Origin: Salininema proteolyticum
Lineage (GTDB): Bacteria; Actinomycetota; Actinomycetes; Mycobacteriales; Micromonosporaceae
Direction: 5' to 3'
NCBI RefSeq assembly: GCF_042685645.1
Contig: NZ_JBHUNX010000001.1
Span: forward strand, 2,108,001 to 2,172,000
DNA length: 64,000 nt
Under the pieces are notes generated by a model. That model made no database searches. It worked only from the letters and a program-made list of their open reading frames with translations, and was not told the origin of the DNA. Positions 1 through 7,007 of this stretch are shown here, one piece after another (the stretch's first letter is position 1; each line of letters opens with the position of its first letter). Made by a program: the position numbers and the translations under genes.

Positions 1-112
1 GGTCGTAGGGAACGGGCTCCCAGTCGGGACGGACCACGCGCACGACCTTGAGCGCCTGGTCGACAACCTCTTTACCGATGCCATCCCCGGGGATGACCGC
101 GATTGAGCTCAT
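1..112 (-). CDS. leuB: 3-isopropylmalate dehydrogenase, N-terminal part (cut by window edge)
   Basis: Only the first 37 codons are present; the gene runs off the left edge on the minus strand. The visible protein starts MSSIAVIPGDGIGKEVV, the nucleotide-binding N-terminus typical of isopropylmalate dehydrogenase. The enzyme oxidatively decarboxylates 3-isopropylmalate in leucine biosynthesis in the cytoplasm. The ATG is preceded by GAAAGG at a suitable distance. It lies downstream of serA in the same direction, a common actinobacterial grouping of branched-chain and serine biosynthesis genes. Isocitrate or tartrate dehydrogenases share this N-terminus, but the neighbours favour leuB. Confidence 0.82.
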   Translation of the reverse strand, partial: MSSIAVIPGDGIGKEVVDQALKVVRVVRPDWEPVPYD

Positions 113-324
113 TTACTGCCTTTCGGATGCGAAAAGGAAACGGGACACGTTAGGTGGTATTCAGATTAACCCGACCGTCCCGTATTCCGGCATTCGCATC
201 CCGACCAGCGGGACAGAATTTTCCCTCCGGTTCGCCCCCGGCAAGACGAAGGGCCCGAAGAGGACTCGCCTCTCCGGGCCCCGCCCGCGCCCCCGGGACT
301 CAGCGCCCCGGGTCCCGGTGCTCG

Positions 325-1917
325 CTAGTCTTCGAGGGTCACCGTGGCGACCGCGTTCGCGCCGATCGTCTCGCGCACCTGCGCCGCGACCTCGCCGGGA
401 ACCTCGGCGTCGGTGCCCATGACCATGAAGGCCTCGCCGCCGGCGGCCTTGCGGGCCACCTGCATGGAGGCGATGTTGATCGACAGGTCGCCGAGCGTTC
501 CGCCGATGAGGCCGATGACGCCGGGGTGGTCGGCGTAGCCGAGCATGAGCAGCGCGCCGTCCGCGTCGATGTCCAGGTCGAAGCCGTTGATCTCGACGAG
601 CTTGAGCGTCTCGCCGGTGAGGCCCGCGACCGTGCCGGACACGGTGATGGTGCGGCCGTCGACCAGCGCTCCCCGCAGCGTGACCGTGTTCTGGTCGCCG
701 CCGGCGGAGACGTGGATGCCCACGTCCACACCGCGCTGCTTGGCCACGAGCGGGGCGTTGACGTAGGTGACCGAGTCGGCCACCGAGGCGAACAGGCCCT
801 TGGAGGCGGCCAGCTGGAGGATCGAGACGTCCTCTTCGGCGATGGTCCCCTTGACCTCGACGGTCACCGACTGCACCGCGCCGTCGGCCAGGGCGGTGAG
901 AGTGCGTCCCAGACGCTCGGCGAGCGGCAGGTACGGGCGCACCTCCTCGGCGACGATGCCGCCGGCCTGCACGTTGACCGCGTCGGCGACGAACTCGCCC
1001 GCCAGGGCCAGCGCGACGCTCTTGGCGACGGCCAGGCCCGCGTTGTCCTGCGCCTCGCGGGTCGAGGCGCCCAGGTGCGGGGCGGCCACGACGTTGTCGA
1101 GGGTGAACAGGGGAGAGTCGGTGCACGGCTCGGAGACGAACACGTCGAGGCCCGCCGCGGCCACCCGGCCGGACTTGAGGGCCTCGTAGAGCGCGTCCTC
1201 GTCGATCAGCCCGCCGCGGGCGGCGTTGACGACGCGGACGCCGGGCTTGGCCTTGGCCAGCTGCTCGGCGCCGATGAGGCCCGCGGTCTCGGGAGTCTTG
1301 GGAAGGTGGATCGTGACGAAGTCCGACACCGCCAGGAGGTCCTCGAGGCTCAGCAGCTTGATGCCCAGCTGCGCGGCGCGCGAAGGCTGCACGAACGGGT
1401 CGTAGGCGACGATCTCGGTCTCGAAGGCCTTCATGCGCGCGGCGACGAGCTGGCCGATCTTGCCCAGCCCGATGACGCCGACTGTCTTGCCCCGGACCTC
1501 GACGCCGGTGAACTTCTTGCGGTCCCAGCGGCCCTCGCGCAGCGACTGGTCGGCGCGCGCGGTGTGGCGGGCGCTGGCCAGCAGCAGGTTGATCGCCTGT
1601 TCGGCGGCGGAGACGATATTGGAGGTCGGCGCGTTGACGACCATGACGCCGCGCTCGGTGGCGGCGGGAACGGCGACGTTGTCGAGTCCCACGCCGGCGC
1701 GGGCGACTACCTTGAGCTTGGGTGCGGCCTCCAGGGCGGCCGCGTCGATGGTGGTGGCGGAACGCACGATGACCGCTTCGGCGTCGGCGAGCGCCTCGTG
1801 CAGAGACGCCACGTCGGTGCCGTCGATCTCGCGGACGGTGAAGTCCCGGGAGATGACCTCGACGGCGGATTCGGCTAGCGGGTCTGCGATCACTACGACA
1901 GGTTGAGTGTCAACCAT
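325..1917 (-). CDS. serA: D-3-phosphoglycerate dehydrogenase
   Basis: This 530-residue protein catalyses the NAD-dependent oxidation of 3-phosphoglycerate, the first step of serine biosynthesis. The NAD-binding loop GLGKIG is at residues 150-155. The catalytic Arg lies in NAARGG, the Glu in VSEP and the His in APHLGAST. After the catalytic domain comes the intervening ASB-type domain, then a C-terminal ACT domain from about residue 455, so this is the long actinobacterial form, usually serine-regulated. The ATG has a GAGGT ribosome site 8 bases upstream. A palindromic G/C-rich stretch at about 265-300 separates it from leuB and may terminate transcription. Confidence 0.96.
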   Translation of the reverse strand: MVDTQPVVVIADPLAESAVEVISRDFTVREIDGTDVASLHEALADAEAVIVRSATTIDAAALEAAPKLKVVARAGVGLDNVAVPAATERGVMVVNAPTSNIVSAAEQAINLLLASARHTARADQSLREGRWDRKKFTGVEVRGKTVGVIGLGKIGQLVAARMKAFETEIVAYDPFVQPSRAAQLGIKLLSLEDLLAVSDFVTIHLPKTPETAGLIGAEQLAKAKPGVRVVNAARGGLIDEDALYEALKSGRVAAAGLDVFVSEPCTDSPLFTLDNVVAAPHLGASTREAQDNAGLAVAKSVALALAGEFVADAVNVQAGGIVAEEVRPYLPLAERLGRTLTALADGAVQSVTVEVKGTIAEEDVSILQLAASKGLFASVADSVTYVNAPLVAKQRGVDVGIHVSAGGDQNTVTLRGALVDGRTITVSGTVAGLTGETLKLVEINGFDLDIDADGALLMLGYADHPGVIGLIGGTLGDLSINIASMQVARKAAGGEAFMVMGTDAEVPGEVAAQVRETIGANAVATVTLED

Positions 1918-1940
1918 GGGGAATTACCTCGCTGAAAGCA

Positions 1941-1991
1941 TCAGAAGACGGCGGACCGGGCGCGGCACTGCGTCGTCGTTGAAATCCCCAT
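1941..1991 (-). CDS. possible 16-residue leader peptide upstream of serA
   Basis: A short reading frame in the serA leader encodes MGISTTTQCRARSAVF and stops 24 bases before the serA start. It has an ATG and a GGGAGC-like ribosome site about 7 bases upstream. Short leader peptides are common before amino-acid biosynthesis genes in actinobacteria, but this one has no run of Ser, Gly or Cys codons that would suggest classical attenuation. Translation is not shown; it may be a chance frame. Confidence 0.25.
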   Translation of the reverse strand: MGISTTTQCRARSAVF

Positions 1992-2208
1992 GGTACGTGC
2001 TCCCGATGCCGCCCGACACCCGCGCCGCGCGCCGTCCAGATTCTGGAACGCGGCGCCATCTGCGGAAACGGGATCGTAATATGACCGGAATCTCCGCCAC
2101 CGGGGACACGGGGCTCCCGATGGTGAGAAATCGGCGCGGGCCCTGTTCAGCCTCATCCCGGAGGGGAATTCGAGTGCGCGCGGCGTGGAGGGCTGCCAGA
2201 ATCCCGGT

Positions 2209-2967
2209 GTGGACACTTTCGACTCACTCGTATCCGAAGCGGCGGCGGCCCCTGTCGAGGGCTGGGACTTCTCATGGCTGGAGGGGCGGGCCACCGAGCA
2301 GCGCCCTTCGTGGGGCTACCACCGGCTGCTGAGGGAGAGGGTCCCCCGCGCCCAGGCGGCCCTGGACCTGCAGACGGGAGGCGGAGAGGTCCTGGCCGAG
2401 ATGGGCGCCTATCCCCCTCTCATGGTGGCCACCGAGGCCTGGCCCCCGAACGTCGAGAGGGCCGCCCGCCTGCTGCACCCGCTGGGTGTGGCGGTCGTGG
2501 CCGCCGAGGACCGGCCTCCGCTGCCCTTCGCCGAGGGCTCCTTCGACCTGGTGACGAGCCGCCATCCGGTGTCGCCCTGGTGGGAGGACATCGCTCGGGT
2601 GCTGCGTCCCGGCGGGAGCTACCTCGCCCAGCACGTCGGTCCCGCGAGCGTGTTCGAACTGGTGGAGTACTTTCTCGGACCGCAGCCCGAAGCGCGGCTC
2701 GGACGGCGGCCCGAGGTGGAGGCCGCCGAGGCGGAAGAGGCCGGGCTGGACGTCGTCGACCTGCGCACCGAGAGGCTGAGGGTGGAGTTCTTCGACATCG
2801 GCGCCGTCGTGTACTTCCTGCGGAAGGTCGTCTGGATGGTTCCCGGGTTCACTGTGGAGGGCCATCGGGACCGGCTGCGCGAGCTGCACGAGAAGATCCA
2901 GAGCGAAGGGCCGTTCGTCGCGCACTCCAGCCGGACGCTCATCGAGGCGAGGAAGAGGGCGGTTTGA
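2209..2967 (+). CDS. class I SAM-dependent methyltransferase
   Basis: The protein of about 252 residues has a methyltransferase fold. ALDLQTGGGE is motif I (SAM binding), an acidic strand end lies in VATEAWP, and PLPFAEGSFDLVTSR is the motif IV region, followed by VLRPGGSYL (motif V/VI). It matches a family of actinobacterial methyltransferases of unknown substrate whose N-terminus reads EGWDFSWLEGRATEERPSWGY. I chose GTG 2209 because the downstream sequence VDTFDSLVSEAAA aligns with family N-termini; GTG 2185 is an alternative, and neither has a strong ribosome site. It is transcribed divergently from serA. The substrate cannot be inferred. Confidence 0.82.
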   Translation: MDTFDSLVSEAAAAPVEGWDFSWLEGRATEQRPSWGYHRLLRERVPRAQAALDLQTGGGEVLAEMGAYPPLMVATEAWPPNVERAARLLHPLGVAVVAAEDRPPLPFAEGSFDLVTSRHPVSPWWEDIARVLRPGGSYLAQHVGPASVFELVEYFLGPQPEARLGRRPEVEAAEAEEAGLDVVDLRTERLRVEFFDIGAVVYFLRKVVWMVPGFTVEGHRDRLRELHEKIQSEGPFVAHSSRTLIEARKRAV

Positions 2968-3021
2968 GCGGTCGGGCCCGCCGACCGGTTCGCGAGCGGA
3001 TCCGGTACGCGAGTGGGCCCG

Positions 3022-3153
3022 GTGAGCGGCCCCGACATGGCCGGTGGCTGCCGGACCGATCGGGTCGGCACAGCGGGCCCCGCCGGTCGGGCTGAGAGAG
3101 GGTCCAGTGAGCGGCCCCCGACATGGCCGTTGGCTGCCGGACCGATCGCGTCG
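3022..3153. repeat. intergenic direct repeat, two copies of about 46 bp
   Basis: Two near-identical copies at about 3022-3067 and 3107-3153 begin GTGAGCGGCCCC and end ACCGATCG-GTCGG, differing at a few bases. They lie in the 311-bp gap between the methyltransferase and the convergent secreted protein gene. No coding or terminator function is evident, and the rest of that gap shows no gene. Confidence 0.6.
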
Positions 3154-3278
3154 GTCCGGCATGCGCGTTCGCGACTCGCTCCGGCAGGCGCCCCCGTTGA
3201 CCCGTTTCCCGACAGGCTCCTCCGAGCCGTCCCCGGAAGGCCGATTCACGGCGGGGATCGCCGAGGCGGCGCCGGGTC

Positions 3279-3686
3279 TCAACGGCGCCAGTACGCCGAG
3301 GTCGTGCCGGTCTCGGCGTCCTCCACCATGAGCATCGTCGGATGCCCGGAGCCTCCGGCGCAGACCGGGGCCATGCGGAACAGAGGTTCGGGCTCTTCCG
3401 TTGCCGACTCGGCCGTGAGGCTGCCGTCCTCCAGTTCCCACCTGAGCTCGACCTCGTCACCGCCGACAGCGGACCGATAGGTGCCGCCGCCGTCCGCCCG
3501 CAGCACGAGGCTGCCGTTCTCACCGGTGAAGCTCGCCGCGTAGTTCTGCTCGACGACGCCGCACCCCAGTAGTGCCTCGTCCGCGACCGGCGTCGCGGAC
3601 GAGGAGGCGAAAGCGGCGCCGGTTGCGGATACGGCGATCGCCGACCCGGCGCCGACGCTCAGGATTGCCCTGGCGAGGTGTCTCAT
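3279..3686 (-). CDS. small secreted protein of unknown function
   Basis: The 135-residue protein has a typical Sec signal peptide: basic MRHLAR, a hydrophobic Ala-rich core and an AFA-S cleavage region near residue 28. The mature part is about 107 residues with two cysteines, in LLGCGVV and APVCAGG, that could form a disulfide. It looks like a small beta-rich exported domain, with alternating strand-like segments such as GSLVLRADGGGTYRS. I recognise no family. It is convergent with the methyltransferase gene, and no operon partner is visible. Confidence 0.7.
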   Translation of the reverse strand: MRHLARAILSVGAGSAIAVSATGAAFASSSATPVADEALLGCGVVEQNYAASFTGENGSLVLRADGGGTYRSAVGGDEVELRWELEDGSLTAESATEEPEPLFRMAPVCAGGSGHPTMLMVEDAETGTTSAYWRR

Positions 3687-4121
3687 CTGGTGCCCCTATC
3701 TGTCGACTGACATTCGGGACCATCGAACCAGAGCACGGCGGTGGAAACGTGAATATTCTCCGACGGGGACTGTCGCATTATGGCACCGGATCATCGAAGG
3801 CCGGACCGAGCGTAAGCGGCCTTGGACTGGCAGCGGTCCCGCTGCCGAAGACACTCCCGGCCGGTGGCCGTTCAGCGCTCCCGAGCGAATCCGGCCGGTG
3901 GCCGGCCAACACGCCCCGGTAAACGCGGCCGCGGCACCCGGGCCGCAGTGGAGGGGCGCTCCCATAGCTGGCCGAACAGGGCATTCGGCGTCTTCTCGAC
4001 CGGTACCAGCCCGCCGCCGACGTCCACCCGAACGGTGGCCTGTCGCCGACGTTCTCTCAACCGGTGCCCTGCCGCCGGGGCGACCGGAAACCGCTTGCCG
4101 AGGCCGAGATCCGCCGGCGCC
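3687..4121. other. 435-bp intergenic region without a recognised gene
   Basis: No convincing gene is seen between the secreted protein and recX. It contains a 14-bp direct repeat, CCGGCCGGTGGCCG, at 3856-3869 and 3890-3903, and must hold the promoter of the minus-strand secreted protein gene near its left end. Reading frames here have poor codon use and no homology that I recognise. Confidence 0.5.
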
Positions 4122-4670
4122 TCAATCGTGCGGGGTTTCGAAGTCCTCTTCCCGCAGTTCCTCGGCCGCTTCCAGTTCGGCTTCGGCCAAGACCTCCTTG
4201 ACCACGGGGATGGCCACCCCGGGCCCGTAGCCGCGCCGCGCGAGCGCACCGACGAGCCGACGCACGATCACCGGTTCCTCCAACCGCGCCACGGATCGGA
4301 ACTTGCGCTGTGCGATGGCCTTGGCGGCCTCCCTTTCGGACTCGGCCGTGACGCTGTCGACCGCTTCCTGGATGTGCTCGTCCTCCACGCCCTTCCGTCG
4401 CAGCTCCGACCGCAGCGCGCTGCGAGACAGGCCGCGTCCGCGGTGCCGGGAGTCCACCCACATCTTGGCGAACAGGGCGTCGTCGATCATGCCCACGTTC
4501 GCATAGCGGTCCACGATCTCGTCGACCATCTCCACGTCGAATCCCTTGCGGACCATCGCGTCGCGCAGTTCCCGCGCAGTCCGGGGACGGCCCGACAGCA
4601 GCCAGGTGGCGTACTGTCGGGCGGCCTCGGGATCGTCGGGCTTCTTGGTCGGGCGCATCTTTCCCGCCAT
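4122..4670 (-). CDS. recX: regulatory protein RecX
   Basis: RecX binds RecA filaments and limits recombinase activity. The protein has the characteristic three-helix repeats: YATWLLSGRPRTARELRDAM, then FAKMWVDSRHRGRGLSRSAL with the RecX hallmark spacing, then an acidic C-terminus. I chose ATG 4670, giving about 182 residues, because an AAGGAG ribosome site lies just upstream. A GTG at 4703 would add 11 residues. It lies 188 bp downstream of recA in the same direction, the usual recA-recX arrangement, and is probably partly co-transcribed with recA. Confidence 0.92.
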   Translation of the reverse strand: MAGKMRPTKKPDDPEAARQYATWLLSGRPRTARELRDAMVRKGFDVEMVDEIVDRYANVGMIDDALFAKMWVDSRHRGRGLSRSALRSELRRKGVEDEHIQEAVDSVTAESEREAAKAIAQRKFRSVARLEEPVIVRRLVGALARRGYGPGVAIPVVKEVLAEAELEAAEELREEDFETPHD

Positions 4671-4858
4671 CCGCCTTCTCCTTCGCTGTGGAGTGTCGTT
4701 CACAGGCCGGCCGGAGCGCCGCGTCGGCGCCTCCCGGACACGGATCTCCGAAACCGCTCGGTCAGGGACCGGGGCGACCGATTCCGCGGGCCCTCAACGC
4801 GCGGGACCTCGGCGCCGCCCCTTTCGCAGAGCGGCGCGACCGGGCGCCGGAGTCGCGG

Positions 4859-5941
4859 TTAGAAGTCGACCGGCGGTTCCTCCGCGGCGGCCTCGGGGGC
4901 CTCCTCGGCATCTCCGTCGACGCCCAGCTTCTCCTTGATCTTCTTCTCGATCTCCAGAGCCAGGTCCGGGTTCTCCTTGAGGTTGGTCCGGGCCTTCTCC
5001 TTGCCCTGCCCGAGCTGGTCGCCCTCGTAGGTGTACCAGGCACCCGACTTCTTGACGATGCCGTGCTCGACGCCCATGTCGATCAGCGAGCCCTCCTTGG
5101 AGATGCCCAGGCCGTAGATGATGTCGAACTCGGCCTGCCGGAACGGGGAGCCGACCTTGTTCTTCACGACCTTGACGCGGGTGCGGTTGCCGACCGCGTC
5201 GGTGCCGTCCTTGAGCGTCTCGATACGGCGGATGTCCAGGCGCACCGAGGCGTAGAACTTGAGCGCCTTGCCGCCCGTGGTCGTCTCAGGCGAACCGAAC
5301 ATCACACCGACCTTCTCGCGCAACTGGTTGATGAAGATCGCGGTGGTGCCCGTCTGGTTCAGGCCACCGGTGATCTTGCGCAGCGCCTGGCTCATCAAGC
5401 GGGCCTGGAGGCCGACGTGGGAGTCGCCCATCTCGCCCTCGATCTCGGCGCGCGGCACGAGCGCGGCGACGGAGTCGATGACGATGAGGTCCACCGCGGA
5501 GGAGCGCACCAGCATGTCGGCGATCTCCAGGGCCTGCTCGCCCGTGTCGGGCTGGCTGACCAGGAGTTCGTCGATGTTGACGCCGATCGCCTCGGCGTAG
5601 ACCGGGTCCAGCGCGTGCTCGGCGTCGATCATCGCCGCCACGCCGCCCTCGGCCTGCACGTTCGCAATGGCGTGCAGGGCGATGGAAGTCTTACCGGAGC
5701 TCTCCGGGCCGAAGACCTCGACGACGCGGCCCCGGGGCAGGCCGCCCACGCCCAGCGCGATGTCCAGCGCGATCGAGCCGGTCTGGATCACCTTGATGTT
5801 CTGCTTGGGCTTGTCGCCCAGCTTCATCACCGATCCCTTGCCGAACTGCTTGTCGATCTGCGCCAGCGCGAGATCGAGCGCCTTCGCCTTGTCCTGCGCG
5901 CTTCCGGCGGCGCTGTATCGTGAACCTGTTTGCTTAGCCAT
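4859..5941 (-). CDS. recA: recombinase RecA
   Basis: RecA polymerises on single-stranded DNA, performs strand exchange and triggers LexA self-cleavage. The 360-residue protein has Walker A GPESSGKT at residues 78-85, Walker B LIVIDSVAAL, the L2 region GSPETTTGGKALKFYASVR and an acidic C-terminus ending EEPPVDF. The start is ATG 5941 (MAKQTGSRY), in line with actinobacterial RecA. The upstream in-frame start at 5971 lies inside a promoter and is unlikely. No intein is present. A RecA-NDp-type promoter sits directly against the start codon. Confidence 0.98.
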   Translation of the reverse strand: MAKQTGSRYSAAGSAQDKAKALDLALAQIDKQFGKGSVMKLGDKPKQNIKVIQTGSIALDIALGVGGLPRGRVVEVFGPESSGKTSIALHAIANVQAEGGVAAMIDAEHALDPVYAEAIGVNIDELLVSQPDTGEQALEIADMLVRSSAVDLIVIDSVAALVPRAEIEGEMGDSHVGLQARLMSQALRKITGGLNQTGTTAIFINQLREKVGVMFGSPETTTGGKALKFYASVRLDIRRIETLKDGTDAVGNRTRVKVVKNKVGSPFRQAEFDIIYGLGISKEGSLIDMGVEHGIVKKSGAWYTYEGDQLGQGKEKARTNLKENPDLALEIEKKIKEKLGVDGDAEEAPEAAAEEPPVDF

Positions 5942-5948
5942 GTCACCT

Positions 5949-5971
5949 ACCGTAGTACCTGGGTCCGACAT
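5949..5971 (-). promoter_or_regulatory. RecA-NDp (PafBC-type) promoter of recA
   Basis: Read on the minus strand, the sequence is ATGTCGGAC, then 8 bases, then TACGGT. It fits the mycobacterial RecA-NDp consensus TTGTCRGTG-N8-TANNNT at 10 of the 12 fixed positions. This motif is recognised with the PafBC activator as the LexA-independent DNA-damage promoter. The -10 hexamer ends 7 bases before the recA ATG, so transcription should begin at or next to the start codon and give a leaderless or nearly leaderless mRNA. I saw no LexA box (GAAC-N4-GTTC) nearby. Confidence 0.6.
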
Positions 5972-6016
5972 TGTCGCGGATGAGCATTTCGAACGGCCCG
6001 GACGGGCCCGTGATCT

Positions 6017-6223
6017 CTACCGCCGCAGGTGGCGGGGGACTCGGTCCCCGAACTCCCGGCAGACGGCCATCCAGATGCGCTTGGCGTTCTCACCCTGCTC
6101 GAACGCCTGGTCGATGGTCTGTCCCCCGAGGTCGGAGAGGCTGTGGTCGAGCGCGATCGACCGCGCGTAGGAGGAGCCGAAGGTGGAGTCCATCCGGTCC
6201 CAGAAGTCACTGAACTGCATCAC
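6017..6223 (-). CDS. DUF3046 family protein
   Basis: The 68-residue protein MQFSDFWDRMDSTFGSSYA through LGGQTIDQAFEQGENAKRIWMAVCREF matches the DUF3046 family. These small actinobacterial proteins are usually encoded next to recA; their function is unknown. It lies 75 bp upstream of recA in the same direction, though recA has its own promoter. Two adjacent ATG codons (6223 and 6220) could start it. The protein is probably cytoplasmic, with no signal or membrane segment. Confidence 0.85.
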   Translation of the reverse strand: MMQFSDFWDRMDSTFGSSYARSIALDHSLSDLGGQTIDQAFEQGENAKRIWMAVCREFGDRVPRHLRR

Positions 6224-6314
6224 CGACCAGAATAGGCGACGCGGTGGCCCGTTCCCGAACGGAGGATGGGAAAATTACCGGCGTCCCACTTTCGGCGTAA
6301 GAAGGGTTCGCACA

Positions 6315-6887
6315 GTGCCACGTGTCAGCCAGGAACATCTCGATTCGCGTCGCCAGCAGATCCTCGACGGCGCGCGCTCGACTTTCGCCAAGTTCGGCTA
6401 CGAGGGCGCCACCGTGCGCAGGCTGGAGGAGGCCACGGGCCTGTCGCGCGGTGCGATCTTCCACCACTTCCGCGACAAGGACGCCCTCTTCCTGGCCGTG
6501 GCCAGCGAGGACGCCTCGGAGATGGTGGAGACGGTGGCCGAGCGGGGCCTGGTGGGCGTCATGCAGGACCTCGTCGCCGAGGCGAAGCAGTCGGAGACGC
6601 GCGGCTGGCTGGGAACGCAGCTGGAGGTCGCGCGCCGACTGCGGACCGACCCCGAGTTCGCCGAGGAGTGGGGCGCCCGCTGGGAGACGCTCAGGGAGGC
6701 CTCCGTCGCCCGTCTCAGGAAGCAGCGCGACCTGGGGCACCTGCGGGAGGACGTCCCGATCGAGGTTTTGGCCGGCTTCCTGCAGCTTTTCTACGACGGC
6801 CTGTCGCGCTACCTCGCGACCGGCCGCGACGAGATCGAGTTGGAGAGCGTGCTGCGGCTGGTCGAGGACTCCGTCCGCAAGCACTGA
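6315..6887 (+). CDS. TetR family regulator, AcnR-like
   Basis: The 190-residue protein has an N-terminal helix-turn-helix, STFAKFGYEGATVRRLEEAT then SRGAIFHHFRDKDALFLAV, and a TetR ligand domain. The recognition region and downstream helices (VARRLRTDPEF, VPIEVLAGFLQ) closely resemble AcnR, the repressor of aconitase in corynebacteria. Here acn is not adjacent; the gene is divergent from DUF3046-recA. I chose GTG 6315 (VPRVSQEHLDSRRQQ) because the 44-residue upstream extension is not TetR-like. Assignment as AcnR rests on remembered similarity; the regulated gene is unknown. Confidence 0.85.
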   Translation: MPRVSQEHLDSRRQQILDGARSTFAKFGYEGATVRRLEEATGLSRGAIFHHFRDKDALFLAVASEDASEMVETVAERGLVGVMQDLVAEAKQSETRGWLGTQLEVARRLRTDPEFAEEWGARWETLREASVARLRKQRDLGHLREDVPIEVLAGFLQLFYDGLSRYLATGRDEIELESVLRLVEDSVRKH

Positions 6888-6964
6888 CCGGGCAGGAACG
6901 CGTACGGCCGTCCTGCAGGGGACGGCGGCGGCCTGAAGACCGGGCACGGAGACGCACCGACGCG

Positions 6965-6990
6965 AAAAGGGGCCCCTCGGGGCCCCTTTT
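6965..6990. terminator. bidirectional intrinsic terminator
   Basis: The perfect inverted repeat AAAAGGGGCCCC, TC, GGGGCCCCTTTT gives a T-run on each strand. It lies between the convergent TetR and DEAD-box helicase genes and should stop transcription from both sides. Confidence 0.85.
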
Positions 6991-7007
6991 CTCATGTCAT
7001 GCGGGTT

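Noticed and set aside
154..1878. Long plus-strand frame of 574 codons opposite serA
   Set aside because: It is the antisense shadow of serA, with Arg/Asp/Gly-rich composition and no domain.
5942..6016. LexA (SOS) box upstream of recA
   Set aside because: No GAAC-N4-GTTC or close variant was found; the RecA-NDp motif explains damage control better.
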